In this document: one piece after another, positions 55,651-64,000 of the stretch | How the letters are laid out: each line of letters begins with the position of its first letter | Position numbering within the stretch: the stretch's first letter is position 1 | Source: Campylobacter showae CSUNSWCD | GTDB taxonomy: Bacteria; Campylobacterota; Campylobacteria; Campylobacterales; Campylobacteraceae | Assembly (NCBI RefSeq): GCF_000313615.1 | Contig: NZ_AMZQ01000002.1 | Span: 62,001-126,000 of the forward strand | Direction of reading: 5' to 3' | Length of the DNA stretch: 64,000 nt | The notes under the pieces: generated by a model | Database searches by the model: none | What the model saw: the letters and a program-made list of their open reading frames with translations, nothing else | What the model was told of the DNA's origin: nothing | Program-made: the position numbers and the translations under genes

Positions 55651-57054
55651 TTGAAATTTTACTCTGTAAAACGCGGGCTTAAATTTAGCCTTTTAGCCTG
55701 CGCCTTTTTTCTCTCGGGCTGCGATATCTTGGGCGGACAGAGTCAAAGCTCCGCACTAAAGTCCGCCAAGCAGCCCGAGTTTTCTTTTGTTCCTGACTCT
55801 GACGCAGTCGCGTATCTAAACGAGTATCGTCGCGGCTCGGGACTCTCTGCTCTAAAACCAAATCAAATTTTAAGCCAGGCCGCTAAAAATCACGCCGAGT
55901 ACAGTGCCCAAAATGAATACATGGGGCACGACGAGACAGCCGGACGGGCGAAATTTAGCGGCGCGACTCCAGCCGATAGGGCTCTGGCCGTAGGCTACAA
56001 ATCAACCCTGGTGCTTGAAAATATCGCCTATAAAAGCGACCTTAAGGAGGCGGTGGACGGGCTCTTTTCTGCGATTTATCACCGATTTGCATTTTTAAAT
56101 TTGAGCGTCGATGAGGTCGGCTACGCGCTCGCGTCTAAGGACAAATTTAACGCCTTCGTCTTTGAAATGGGCAACTCGAGGCTCAGCGCCTTTTGCGCTA
56201 GGGGTGCGAGCGATACGGGCGCGGGACGGTTTTATGCCAACGTCTGCGCCGATAAAAATCTAAAAATCAAAGACGCCAAATTTGACAACTTCACAGGCTC
56301 TATGAAGCCATACGTCAAATTTCCGGACGCCACCGCCGTGACGCCTTATTTTAGTGGCGAGATTCCAGATCCATTCCCCGAGTGCAAGATCACGGCAAAT
56401 CCCGTCAGTATCGAGTTTAACGCAAATTCGGGCGAGGTAAAATTTAAAGATTTCGAGATATTTAAAGACGGGAAAAAGATCCAAAATTTGCACATCATCA
56501 CGAGCGCCAACGACATAAACTCCAAATTTTCGTCCAAGCAGTTTGCGGCCTTTTCGCGCGAGGTTTTTGACTTTGGCGCGCAGTACGAGGCGGTTTTTAG
56601 CTACGAGCAAGCGAGCGCGCGAAATCAAAGTGCGCAAAACGCGGGCTCGCAGGTAAAGCAGATAAAGTGGAGCTTTAAGACCAAAACGCCGCAAAATCCG
56701 TATTTCGACGCGCGCGACGGCGACGTGTTGGGCGTGGATGCGGACAAGACCTATGAGATATTTTTCCGTCCCAAAGACTGCAACGACCTCATGACGCGCT
56801 ACTCCTACAAGGCTTCGGGCTTTATGACGCCTACGGTCGCGCAAAGCGGCACGAACACGCTAAGCGTGAAGCTAAAAGGCATGGCGGGCGATACGCTAAG
56901 CATCGTCGCGGGCGGCATGAGTGTCAAGGTGCGGCTCAAAACCAGCTCGCCTGAAGCCGTGCGAGAGAGGAGGGCGTTTTACGTCAAGGCTGGGCTGATG
57001 ATCGCCGGCGTGATCGTAGTTTTTGCGCTAATCGGCAGAAAGATGAGGCGGTAA
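55651..57054 (+). CDS. CAP-domain lipoprotein with a C-terminal membrane segment
   Basis: 467 residues, TTG start. An N-terminal lipoprotein signal (FSLLACAFFLSGCDILGG; lipobox LSGC) is followed by a CAP/SCP domain at about 50-165 (AVAYLNEYRRGSGLSALKPN, AAKNHAEYSAQNEYMGHDE, LENIAYKSD, LSVDEVGYAL). The remaining 300 residues are beta-rich with Ig-like spacing. A second hydrophobic segment (AGLMIAGVIVVFALIG) and a basic tail KMRR end the protein, which is unusual for a lipoprotein. It lies 18 bases after pckA on the same strand, so it may be co-transcribed with it. Confidence 0.75.
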   Translation: MKFYSVKRGLKFSLLACAFFLSGCDILGGQSQSSALKSAKQPEFSFVPDSDAVAYLNEYRRGSGLSALKPNQILSQAAKNHAEYSAQNEYMGHDETAGRAKFSGATPADRALAVGYKSTLVLENIAYKSDLKEAVDGLFSAIYHRFAFLNLSVDEVGYALASKDKFNAFVFEMGNSRLSAFCARGASDTGAGRFYANVCADKNLKIKDAKFDNFTGSMKPYVKFPDATAVTPYFSGEIPDPFPECKITANPVSIEFNANSGEVKFKDFEIFKDGKKIQNLHIITSANDINSKFSSKQFAAFSREVFDFGAQYEAVFSYEQASARNQSAQNAGSQVKQIKWSFKTKTPQNPYFDARDGDVLGVDADKTYEIFFRPKDCNDLMTRYSYKASGFMTPTVAQSGTNTLSVKLKGMAGDTLSIVAGGMSVKVRLKTSSPEAVRERRAFYVKAGLMIAGVIVVFALIGRKMRR

Positions 57055-57360
57055 ATTTACGCCGCTTTGTTTTTTGGATCGTGCTTTCAAATTTGAGCTT
57101 TTTGAGGCGAATTTGCTTTGTAAATTTAGCGGCACAAGAGGCAAAAGAAATTTACCTGCAAATTTGACGACTGTCCTCCCGCAGACATCGTTTTGATTAA
57201 AATTGATAATGCTTGAGGCGCGATAATTTAGCTTTTTGCTAATTTTTGTCGTCTGATGCTCGTCTAAAGCTTATAACTACGCACGGTTGTGCCGGCAAGA
57301 AGCGTTATGCGTCATTAAATTTGACGACTCGTTTTCCTGTAAGGTCGTAAAGCGTATATT
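57055..57360. other. gene-free gap between convergent genes
   Basis: 306 bases with no gene, several AAATTT words and no perfect terminator hairpin that I can see. Confidence 0.4.
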
Positions 57361-57915
57361 TTAAATTTCATCCCCGTTTATCTCATCCGCAAGCTTTAAA
57401 ATTTTATCCTGCACCGCCTCAGGAGCATAGATATCCATCCACTCTATCCCGTTTGACGCGCTAAAAAGCACGGCGATCCGCCCCTCGCTCATCGCGCGCT
57501 TGGCAAGCTTGGTCGCCGCTGGGCTGTTGCCCATATTGGGCGTTTCGTCTATGCTTATCTCGGCGCAACGGTGTAAAATAGGCGCCATATCAAACTCGCC
57601 CTCAAGCAAAACAACGACCGAGCCGCGCCTAAAACTGCAAGCGTTCCAAAAAATCTCGGCGCCGTTTACGCATTCGCGCGCGAGATCGAGGCGAAATTTG
57701 CCCCGCTCGTGCACGATAGAACTAAAGTCGCTCAAATTTAACGGGTGCTCTACGCTACCAAAAGCCCCCACGATACTATCTTTGCGCCCGTTATAGACGT
57801 AGGCAGCGAGCGCGTTTTGCAGTAGCGGCGCGATGATCTGATCATGCGCGCTCGTGTGATCGTCCTCTCTGGCGCGCCCTGCGATCTTTACTAAAAATGG
57901 CTTGAAATAATCCAT
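57361..57915 (-). CDS. conserved protein of unknown function
   Basis: 184 residues, soluble, without signal or membrane segment. It has a mixed alpha/beta outline with EIFWNACSFRRGSVVVLLEG in the middle and SEGRIAVLFSASNGIEWMDI near the end. GGAGT precedes the ATG on the minus strand, and codon use is like the neighbours. I do not recognise a family. Confidence 0.6.
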   Translation of the reverse strand: MDYFKPFLVKIAGRAREDDHTSAHDQIIAPLLQNALAAYVYNGRKDSIVGAFGSVEHPLNLSDFSSIVHERGKFRLDLARECVNGAEIFWNACSFRRGSVVVLLEGEFDMAPILHRCAEISIDETPNMGNSPAATKLAKRAMSEGRIAVLFSASNGIEWMDIYAPEAVQDKILKLADEINGDEI

Positions 57916-58046
57916 AAATACTCCTTAAGCTTAAATTTCATCCAAAACGCGCTAAACGCCTTGCCGTACTTTCGAGCAAAAAGGCTTACCTGCTTTACTC
58001 GTCAGCCAAACCGCATCAAAAAGATCGCTTGGTAGCCTCTCGCTCT

Positions 58047-58625
58047 CTAGCCGAAAACCCTTTTTAAATGCGCTTCGTAATCCCTCGTAAAACGCTCTAT
58101 GTCGGGATTTTTAATGACGTCGTTGCACATAAATGTAGGCAGCCTTTTTGTGCCTAAAAACTCGTTGGCTTTATGAAAATGCAAATAAACGCCGTCCACG
58201 CCCACGCCCTCGAAAAAATCACCTGGCTTGTTAAACGCCTGAAGCGGCGCATTCCACGTGACGCTTAGCATGTGCGATTTGCCCTTTATCATGCCGCCGG
58301 TGCCGTATCCGTCGTTTGGATTTGTTCTATGGCGACCGTCGTTTGCCACTATCTTGCCCATGCCGCCCATAAACACCTCGTCGATATATTTTTTAACGAC
58401 CCAAGGCTCGCCCATCCACCACGCGGGCATCTGCCAGATCACGGCGTCCATCCATAGAAATTTTTCTACCTCACCATCTATATCGTAGCCCTCAAATATC
58501 GTAGTTTCGCGCGTTTCGTGTCCTAGGGCTTCCAGCGTCCTTTTTGCTAGCTCGTGCAAGGTTTTGCTTAGCTTGCCGCCATTGCCGTTAAACGGCGCTC
58601 CGCCGTTAATCAGTAATATTTTCAT
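58047..58625 (-). CDS. mdaB: NAD(P)H quinone reductase, MdaB type
   Basis: 192 residues of the flavodoxin-2 fold: MKILLINGGAPFNGNGGKLS is the flavin phosphate loop, DAVIWQMPAWWMGEPWVVKKYIDEV the conserved central segment, and RHRTNPNDGYGTGGMIKGK followed by VTWNAPLQAF matches MdaB proteins. The enzyme reduces quinones by two electrons with NADPH and protects against oxidative stress in H. pylori. It is followed and preceded by unrelated minus-strand genes with gaps of more than 100 bases. Confidence 0.87.
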   Translation of the reverse strand: MKILLINGGAPFNGNGGKLSKTLHELAKRTLEALGHETRETTIFEGYDIDGEVEKFLWMDAVIWQMPAWWMGEPWVVKKYIDEVFMGGMGKIVANDGRHRTNPNDGYGTGGMIKGKSHMLSVTWNAPLQAFNKPGDFFEGVGVDGVYLHFHKANEFLGTKRLPTFMCNDVIKNPDIERFTRDYEAHLKRVFG

Positions 58626-58737
58626 TTTGATCCTTTTGATTAAATTTATCCGTTAGCAGCTTGCCGCGCCTAAATTTAAATTCTGCCTTGCGCCTTATAT
58701 GCGAACGCAAGCGTAAATTTTACTTTCGCGCCGCAGT

Positions 58738-59355
58738 TTAGCGTCCTAAAATTTTAAATTTATCGCCGTGCACCGCGATCGCTTCGGCGTTATTTATCGG
58801 CGTCAAATTTAGCTTGCCGCCGTAAATTTTTAAAATTTCGTCCGCGCTTTGCACGAAAGGCTCTTCACCGTAGTGCGGCACGGGGTAAAATTTCACCAGA
58901 TCAAGCCCCGTTTGAGCCGCGGCTCCGTAGTTGCCCGAATCGTCCATTACGCTTGCGTACTCCACGCTGGGCGCCACTATCATCGCGCCCGCCGACTCGC
59001 CCACGTAGATGAGCTCGCCGCTTCGGACGCGATCTGCGATGAGGGTTGCTAGACCTTTCTTTTTAAGCTCGCGCAAAAGATAAAAGGTGTTGCCGCCGCT
59101 TACGTAAAGCACCTGCGCTGCGCCGATCTTTGCCTCCGCTTCGGCCTCGCTCGCTTTGGAAACGTCTAAAATTTGAACCTCAAAACCCATTTTGGCAAAC
59201 GCATCTTTCGCCTCGTCCACGTAGTCTCGGTACTCCTCTACGTTTGCTGCGGTCGGGATAAAAAGCACTTCTTTGGCGCGGATATTTTGCCTCGCATAGT
59301 CCTCAAAAAGCGTCGCCGCGCCCGCAAAATAGGAGCATAAAAACATCTCTATCAT
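58738..59355 (-). CDS. peptidase S51-like protein (dipeptidase E family)
   Basis: I choose the ATG at 59355 (205 residues) because GAGAGG lies seven bases before it; a TTG 15 bases upstream lacks such a site. The flavodoxin-like fold has the nucleophile serine in YVGESAGAMIVAP, VLYVSGGNTFYLLRELKK and VLFIPTAANVEEYRDYV. The family cleaves Asp-x dipeptides or cyanophycin-derived peptides; the exact substrate is not known here. It is divergent from argH. Confidence 0.82.
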   Translation of the reverse strand: MIEMFLCSYFAGAATLFEDYARQNIRAKEVLFIPTAANVEEYRDYVDEAKDAFAKMGFEVQILDVSKASEAEAEAKIGAAQVLYVSGGNTFYLLRELKKKGLATLIADRVRSGELIYVGESAGAMIVAPSVEYASVMDDSGNYGAAAQTGLDLVKFYPVPHYGEEPFVQSADEILKIYGGKLNLTPINNAEAIAVHGDKFKILGR

Positions 59356-59441
59356 CGTTTTTCCTCTCAAAAGGCCGAAATTTTGCGCTATTTTAGCTTA
59401 AATTTTATAAAATCACCGAAAATTTAAACGAAGGAGCGAGC

Positions 59442-60827
59442 GTGAAAAAAATGTGGGAGGGACGCTTTAGCGAGGCGAGTTCGGCGCTTTTGGAGGAGTT
59501 TAACGCCTCGATCGGCTTTGATAGGGCGCTTTGGCAGGAGGATATCGCGGGCAGCAAGGCGCACGCTCGGATGCTTGGCGTCTGCGGGATTTTAAAGGCT
59601 GACGAAAGCGAAAAGATCGTCGCTGGGCTTGATGCCGTATTTGAGGAGATAAAAAGCGGTAAATTTGAGTTTAAAACCGCCGACGAGGACATCCACATGG
59701 CGGTCGAAAAGCGCCTAAGCGAGCTCATCGGAAGCGATCTTGGCGGTAGGCTGCACACTGCGCGCAGCAGAAACGATCAGGTCGCGCTTGATTTTCGTCT
59801 CTACGTGCTTAAAAGCGGCGCTGCAATCGCCGAAAAAATCCGCGAGCTAGTAGAGGCTCTGCGAGATATAGCAAGCGAGCACGCGGACACGCTGATGCCC
59901 GGCTACACGCACCTTCAGCACGCCCAGCCCGTGAGCCTTGCCTATCATTTGCTCGCTTACGCGTTTATGTTTCGCCGCGACTACGAGCGCTTTACCAGCT
60001 CGCGCGAGCGAAATAATCTCTGCCCGCTGGGCTCTGCCGCGCTTGCGGGCACGCCGCACCCGATAAATCGCGAGCTGGTCGCGAGGGAGCTTGGATTTGC
60101 GGGAGTGACGCCAAACGCTATGGATAGCGTCAGCGACCGCGATTTCGCGCTGGAGATTTTGTTTAACGTAAGCGTGATAATGACGCATGCGTCGCGCCTG
60201 TGCGAGGAGCTCATCTTGTGGAGCTCGCAGGAGTTCGGCTTTGTCACGATCAGCGACGCGTACAGCACGGGCAGCTCGATCATGCCGCAGAAGAAAAACC
60301 CCGACGTCGCCGAGCTAATCCGCGGCAAAACGGGGCGCGTAAACGGCAATCTCGTCGCGCTGCTAACGGTAATGAAGGGCTTGCCGCTAGCTTATAACAA
60401 GGACATGCAAGAGGACAAGGAGGGTGTTTTTGATAGCGTCGCCACCGCACTTGCTAGCCTTGAAATTTTAAAACAGATGCTAAAAACGGCTAAATTTAAC
60501 GAGCAAAATATGCTAGCAATGACGAAGCGCGGGCACCTCACGGCGACCGATCTGGCTGATTATCTCGTGCGGGAGAAAAACGTGCCGTTTAGACAAGCTC
60601 ACTTCATCACGGGCAAGGCCGTGGCGTATGCGGAAAATTTGGGGCTAGATTTGAGCGAGCTAAATGCGCAGCAGCTTGCTAGCGTGGATGAAAGCTTGGA
60701 CGCAGGCGCGGTTAAATTTCTTGATCTAAACGCCTCCAAAGAGGCGCGCAAGTCGCAAGGAGGCACGGCAAATGAGAGCGTGGCGGTGCAGATTGAAATT
60801 TTAAACGGGTGGCTGAAAGATAAATAA
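59442..60827 (+). CDS. argH: argininosuccinate lyase
   Basis: Last step of arginine synthesis: argininosuccinate to arginine and fumarate. 461 residues, GTG start with AAGGAG before it; an ATG three codons later is the alternative. Signatures: [58 protein letters not shown] and the mobile loop with the catalytic serine in [20 protein letters not shown]. The location in the pckA neighbourhood agrees with C. jejuni. Confidence 0.96.
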   Translation: MKKMWEGRFSEASSALLEEFNASIGFDRALWQEDIAGSKAHARMLGVCGILKADESEKIVAGLDAVFEEIKSGKFEFKTADEDIHMAVEKRLSELIGSDLGGRLHTARSRNDQVALDFRLYVLKSGAAIAEKIRELVEALRDIASEHADTLMPGYTHLQHAQPVSLAYHLLAYAFMFRRDYERFTSSRERNNLCPLGSAALAGTPHPINRELVARELGFAGVTPNAMDSVSDRDFALEILFNVSVIMTHASRLCEELILWSSQEFGFVTISDAYSTGSSIMPQKKNPDVAELIRGKTGRVNGNLVALLTVMKGLPLAYNKDMQEDKEGVFDSVATALASLEILKQMLKTAKFNEQNMLAMTKRGHLTATDLADYLVREKNVPFRQAHFITGKAVAYAENLGLDLSELNAQQLASVDESLDAGAVKFLDLNASKEARKSQGGTANESVAVQIEILNGWLKDK

Positions 60828-60863
60828 ATTTTAAAATTTATCGCTTAAAGATGAAATTTTTAA

Positions 60864-60869
60864 TATAAT
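60864..60869 (+). promoter_or_regulatory. -10 box of the chemoreceptor gene
   Basis: TATAAT in an A/T-rich stretch 25 bases before the start, followed by the strong ribosome site AAGGAGGG. Confidence 0.6.
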
Positions 60870-60893
60870 TATAGAAAAATTAAGGAGGGAAAG

Positions 60894-61982
60894 ATGTTTG
60901 GAGGCGGATATAAAAAAGAGCTAGAAAGCAAAAATGCTGCTTTAGAGCAAGAAAACGAAAGCCTAAAAGCGCAGGTTGAAAGACTGCAAAGCGAGCTAGA
61001 GGCTGTAAAATCAAGCGCGGCTAACAAGCAGGACGCGCCTAAGCTGCAGGCCGACGCGGTCAAACTGCTACTGGATAGTTATGCCGACGGTATAAATTTC
61101 TTGCAGGGTACGATGGAAGAAAATTTAGAAATACTCAAAAATATAAACGAGCTAAATAATCTAACCTTTGCCAAGACGGGCGAACTGCGCGAGCAGACGA
61201 GCTTTATCGTTAGCTCTATGCAAAACGTCCAGCAAATGAGCGGCGACCTGCAAAACGACGCCTCGTCGCTAAATAACAGCGTGATGTCGATCGTGGAGAT
61301 TATAAATCTCATCAAAGATATCTCCGATCAGACGAATTTGCTAGCTCTAAACGCGGCTATCGAAGCGGCTCGCGCGGGCGAACACGGACGCGGATTTGCC
61401 GTGGTGGCCGATGAGGTGCGAAAGCTCGCCGAACGCACGCAAAAAGCTACTCTCGAAGTCGAAGTGAATATAAACGGACTTAAACAAAGCTCAAATACCA
61501 TGATAGGAATGAGTGAGAATTTTACTAAAATATCTGGCGATGTAATGCGTGTCTTGGGTGATTTTCAGAGTACTATCGCAAGCGTAAACGCAAATACGCA
61601 AAATATTCTAAGTCAAGCTTTAAATTTAACTAATGAGGTTAATGTCAGCAACGGCAAAATCGATCATATTAATATGAAACTAAACGGATATAGGGCTGTA
61701 TTGCAAGGCGAATTCGAGAGCGTACCGGATGCCGGTCACTGCCGTTTTGCTAAGTGGTTTAATGAGAAAGTAAAAAATATCATCTTAAACGACCCAAAAA
61801 CTATACAAGATATCTCGCGTCACCATGAAAACGTGCATAACGGACTCGATAAGGCGATTAAAATTTTCTCAGACAACGGCAAGGATAATGTTTCGGGAAT
61901 CGAGATCTTAAAAGATGTAGAAAACTCTAGCAAAGTCGGCTTTGAAGAACTTTTAGATGCGGTTAGAATGGCTAGAAAGTAA
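60894..61982 (+). CDS. tlpD: cytoplasmic chemoreceptor with CZB domain, TlpD type
   Basis: 362 residues with no membrane segment. An N-terminal coiled coil ([20 protein letters not shown], about 5-45) is followed by the conserved signalling tip [20 protein letters not shown] with [20 protein letters not shown] (about 140-185), and a C-terminal zinc-binding CZB domain (about 270-355) with [13 protein letters not shown] and [11 protein letters not shown], which supply the His and Cys ligands. H. pylori TlpD has this build and mediates responses to oxidative or energy stress through CheA. Own promoter. Confidence 0.85.
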   Translation: MFGGGYKKELESKNAALEQENESLKAQVERLQSELEAVKSSAANKQDAPKLQADAVKLLLDSYADGINFLQGTMEENLEILKNINELNNLTFAKTGELREQTSFIVSSMQNVQQMSGDLQNDASSLNNSVMSIVEIINLIKDISDQTNLLALNAAIEAARAGEHGRGFAVVADEVRKLAERTQKATLEVEVNINGLKQSSNTMIGMSENFTKISGDVMRVLGDFQSTIASVNANTQNILSQALNLTNEVNVSNGKIDHINMKLNGYRAVLQGEFESVPDAGHCRFAKWFNEKVKNIILNDPKTIQDISRHHENVHNGLDKAIKIFSDNGKDNVSGIEILKDVENSSKVGFEELLDAVRMARK

Positions 61983-62004
61983 AATTTAACCATTATTTTA
62001 GCGT

Positions 62005-62048
62005 AGCCGAGCGAGGCGTAGTTTGTTGTTCTTACGTCTTGCTTGGCT
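62005..62048. repeat. 16-bp hairpin after the chemoreceptor gene
   Basis: AGCCGAGCGAGGCGTA pairs with TACGTCTTGCTTGGCT over 16 positions including three G-U pairs, with a 12-base loop. The G-U pairs all occur on one strand orientation, which suggests an RNA structure made from plus-strand transcripts. There is no T-run after it. Confidence 0.55.
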
Positions 62049-62173
62049 AGATTAAAATGTTCTATCCATAATAAAAGTTAAATTTGCAAATTTTTAACTT
62101 TTCGATAACCTGATCTACCGCTCCTAATTGGTTTATTCTCGAAATTTTTGCGCAAAGACCTTGTTTATACTTT

Positions 62174-62380
62174 TTATTTTAATCTAAAATTTCGATTTTC
62201 TTCCGCGATTTTTTGAAGCTCGTCCAAGTTATTTTCGGCTTGTTTTAATAGCTCGTCGAATTTAAATCCTAGCATAACGATACGGTATAGTTCGGGCTTG
62301 TTTTTCTTCTGGTTATAAAGTGTTTTCGTATCTATATTTAAAATCCCCGCCATATCTCTTTTTGATAGATTATTTCCCAT
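62174..62380 (-). CDS. small putative DNA-binding regulator
   Basis: 68 residues. The N-terminal half (NLSKRDMAGILNIDTKTLYN) has the spacing of a helix-turn-helix, followed by a helical, charged tail (DELLKQAENNLDELQKIAEE) that could be a dimerisation coiled coil. It is divergent from the YaaW-type gene with an inverted repeat in the gap. I infer a repressor of the pair; no specific family is recognised. Confidence 0.6.
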   Translation of the reverse strand: MGNNLSKRDMAGILNIDTKTLYNQKKNKPELYRIVMLGFKFDELLKQAENNLDELQKIAEENRNFRLK

Positions 62381-62432
62381 TTTTAGCCTTTTTGTCGGGA
62401 ATTTTCAATAAAATATGCTGACTTATCAACTA

Positions 62433-62476
62433 AGGAATAATTACTTTATATTTAGATTTTATAAGGATTTATTCCT
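62433..62476. promoter_or_regulatory. inverted repeat in the divergent promoter region
   Basis: AGGAATAA (62433-62440) and TTATTCCT (62469-62476) are exact reverse complements 28 bases apart between the small regulator and the YaaW-type gene. It is a candidate operator. Confidence 0.45.
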
Positions 62477-62548
62477 GATATTTATTTTTTATTAAGGCTC
62501 TTTCTATTAAGATTGCTTCTCGTAAATTTTTAAAAACAAGGAGAGAAA

Positions 62549-63289
62549 ATGGCTTACAGATATGATGAGGATTTGGAGTTTTTACGCGATGTAAAAAGTT
62601 CTGATTTAAACGATCTAGTCGATGTTTTGACAAAGGATAAAGACGGCGAAAAAAGGATAACCGAGTATCTGACGACAAACGATTTATATAAGCAGTATTA
62701 TCCAGACCACAAAAAATACATCCATATCATACTTAATGAGATTCAGACTTTTGGCGGAAATAGTTTTGCAAATGCGTTTCGTGGTGGTGGCGTGATGTAT
62801 CGTGAGATTTTATGTGATGTTTGCAATAAATTAAAAGTAAATTATAATAAAAAATCATCGACAGAGACGATAGAAACTAATCTATTTATGAAAATTTTAG
62901 AAGATGCTTGGAAAGAAATGAGCGATGAAGACAAAAAGGCTTTAATGGCAGAATTAAAAATTCCAACTATGGATTTAACAAAGCAAGGAGGAATATTGGC
63001 ATTTAGACAAATTTTAAGAATGGGTGGATTCAAGACATATCAGCTGGCACAAATTGTTGTTCAAGCTGTTTGGAAATTTTTATTTGGGCATGGTCTCAGG
63101 GGTCCCGTTGTAGCTGGTTGGCTAAAATTTTTAATGGGACCAGTTGGATTTGTGGTAGCTGGGATTTGGACCACGATAGATTTGGCTGGACCAGCTTATA
63201 GAGTAACTGTGCCTGTTGTTTTACAGGTTGCTTTTCTAAGACAACGCTCAAAACTCTCAGAAGAAGAAAAGAAAGAATTTGAGGAGTAA
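62549..63289 (+). CDS. yaaW: YaaW/UPF0174 family protein
   Basis: 246 residues. The N-terminus (YRYDEDLEFLRDVKSSDLND) is of the DUF3944 type, and the body has the UPF0174 core NEIQTFGGNSFANAFRGGGV, YREILCDVCNKLKV and the hydrophobic end GPAYRVTVPVVLQVAFLRQR, similar to E. coli YaaW and an H. pylori relative. Hydrophobic stretches near 185-225 could touch a membrane. Function unknown. Strong AAGGAGAG ribosome site. The gene is more AT-rich than its neighbours, which suggests acquisition. A 23-codon frame follows directly. Confidence 0.85.
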   Translation: MAYRYDEDLEFLRDVKSSDLNDLVDVLTKDKDGEKRITEYLTTNDLYKQYYPDHKKYIHIILNEIQTFGGNSFANAFRGGGVMYREILCDVCNKLKVNYNKKSSTETIETNLFMKILEDAWKEMSDEDKKALMAELKIPTMDLTKQGGILAFRQILRMGGFKTYQLAQIVVQAVWKFLFGHGLRGPVVAGWLKFLMGPVGFVVAGIWTTIDLAGPAYRVTVPVVLQVAFLRQRSKLSEEEKKEFEE

Positions 63290-63291
63290 AA

Positions 63292-63363
63292 ATGAGCAAA
63301 TTTGTGATTAAAAGTTTTTTTGACTGGTTAATATCTAAACTAAACAAACATATAAAGCTTTAA
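63292..63363 (+). CDS. possible 23-residue amphipathic peptide
   Basis: ATG at 63292 with GGAG overlapping the YaaW-type stop, a spacing of six bases. The peptide, of pattern MSKFVIKSFFDWLISKLNKH, alternates hydrophobic and lysine residues so that one helical face would be hydrophobic. It could be a real small peptide, a small membrane toxin, or only a remnant of a longer gene. No independent support beyond start, RBS and composition. Confidence 0.4.
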   Translation: MSKFVIKSFFDWLISKLNKHIKL

Positions 63364-63770
63364 ATTTAAGCTTGCCTCGTTCAGCCATCAAATTTACCCT
63401 TTGGCGGCTGGTATCTGCAAAATAAAATCAACCAAATTTAAAGCCTAAATTTGGTTGCGTCAGTCTTGTTAAATTTAACCAAGCTTGTGCAGTTTGGATT
63501 TAAGAGTAAAATTTACTACACTTGGTGCGGTTAAATTTAAAACCAAATTTAACTAACCAAAATAGCTAAATTTACCTTAGTTCAAAACCGCTTAAAATTC
63601 AAGGCTAAATTTAACAAGCCCGTTTAGTCAAATTTAATCAGCAAAAAAATAACTAACATTTAAATTTAACCACACCCACCGCTAAATTTAAAGCCAAATT
63701 TGCGTAACAAAACAAGTCAAATTTAACCACAACCTTGCTTTAAATTTAATCAAGTAAATTTAGCTCAAAT
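63364..63770. repeat. gene-free stretch dense in AAATTT
   Basis: I count about 20 AAATTT words between 63360 and 63820, most as TAAATTTAA, CTAAATTTA or TCAAATTTA, at irregular spacing. There is no fixed repeat unit, so it is not a CRISPR or satellite array. No gene is visible. Confidence 0.65.
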
Positions 63771-63797
63771 TTATAAAACGAGCCCGCAAAGGCTCGT
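63771..63797 (-). terminator. terminator of the HIT-family gene
   Basis: On the minus strand ACGAGCC and GGCTCGT pair over seven bases around TTTGCG, followed by TTTTATAA. It lies 16 bases after the stop codon. Confidence 0.7.
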
Positions 63798-63812
63798 AAA
63801 TTTAAACTAAAT

Positions 63813-64000
<188 letters not shown>

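Noticed and set aside
63364-63812. Possible CRISPR array
   Set aside because: The repeated word is only six to nine bases and irregularly spaced; there are no equal repeats, no spacers of constant size and no cas genes in the window.

Overview
The window is chromosomal DNA of a Campylobacter. Gene content, gene order (coaX to aroE, racRS-recR next to dnaJ, atpE beside paired SNF-family transporters, pycB-pckA-argH) and promoters with a strong TATAAT and little -35 all match what is known of C. jejuni. The base composition looks less AT-rich than C. jejuni, which suggests a species of the C. concisus / curvus / rectus / showae group. The palindromic word AAATTT is scattered almost everywhere, often between genes.

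Layout. 1-2.5 kb: the tail of a LysE-type exporter and a membrane GGDEF-EAL protein. 3.1-6.2 kb (minus): hisG, coaX, a small unknown, and a lipoprotein plus anchored protein that resemble a BamB/YfgM pair. 6.4-13.9 kb (plus): gatC, pilT, cvpA-like, fur, lysS, glyA, a DUF1882-type gene, a SPOR protein and aroE, tightly packed. The 3' half of lysS and all of glyA have a different codon use and look like an imported segment. 13.9-23.8 kb: pyk, an orphan TRAP binding protein, recR-racS-racR, dnaJ, a Sel1-repeat protein, uvrC (without the usual four cysteines) and a DciA-like gene that overlaps head-to-head with a tiny LptM-like lipoprotein gene. 24-37.5 kb (plus): nhaD, guaA, a bicupin, a PIN-like/repeat protein, hemD, 6S RNA, purD, an RDD protein, lptD, a phosphoribosyltransferase-like gene, pnp and a Usp-like gene.

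38.0-43.9 kb is a 5.8-kb integrative and mobilizable element inserted at the 3' end of tRNA-Leu(GAG). It carries a tyrosine integrase, an HUH Rep protein, a small coiled-coil protein and a MobV-like relaxase, all on the minus strand. A 15-bp direct repeat borders it, the same 8-bp arm-type motif lies as an inverted pair near each end, and several hairpins look like replication or transfer origins. A second direct repeat brackets only the Rep-Mob part, so this may be a rolling-circle plasmid nested beside an integrase. AAATTT is rare inside it.

44-64 kb: atpE, two SNF-family transporters joined to a TRAP QM permease, a DUF4139-like secreted protein, a helical unknown, pycB and pckA (anaplerosis/gluconeogenesis), a CAP-domain lipoprotein with a second C-terminal anchor, an unknown, mdaB-like and S51 peptidase genes, argH, a cytoplasmic CZB chemoreceptor (TlpD type), and a more AT-rich cassette with a small putative regulator, a YaaW/UPF0174 protein and a possible 23-residue peptide. 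The window ends in a gene-free stretch packed with AAATTT and the 3' part of a HIT-family gene.
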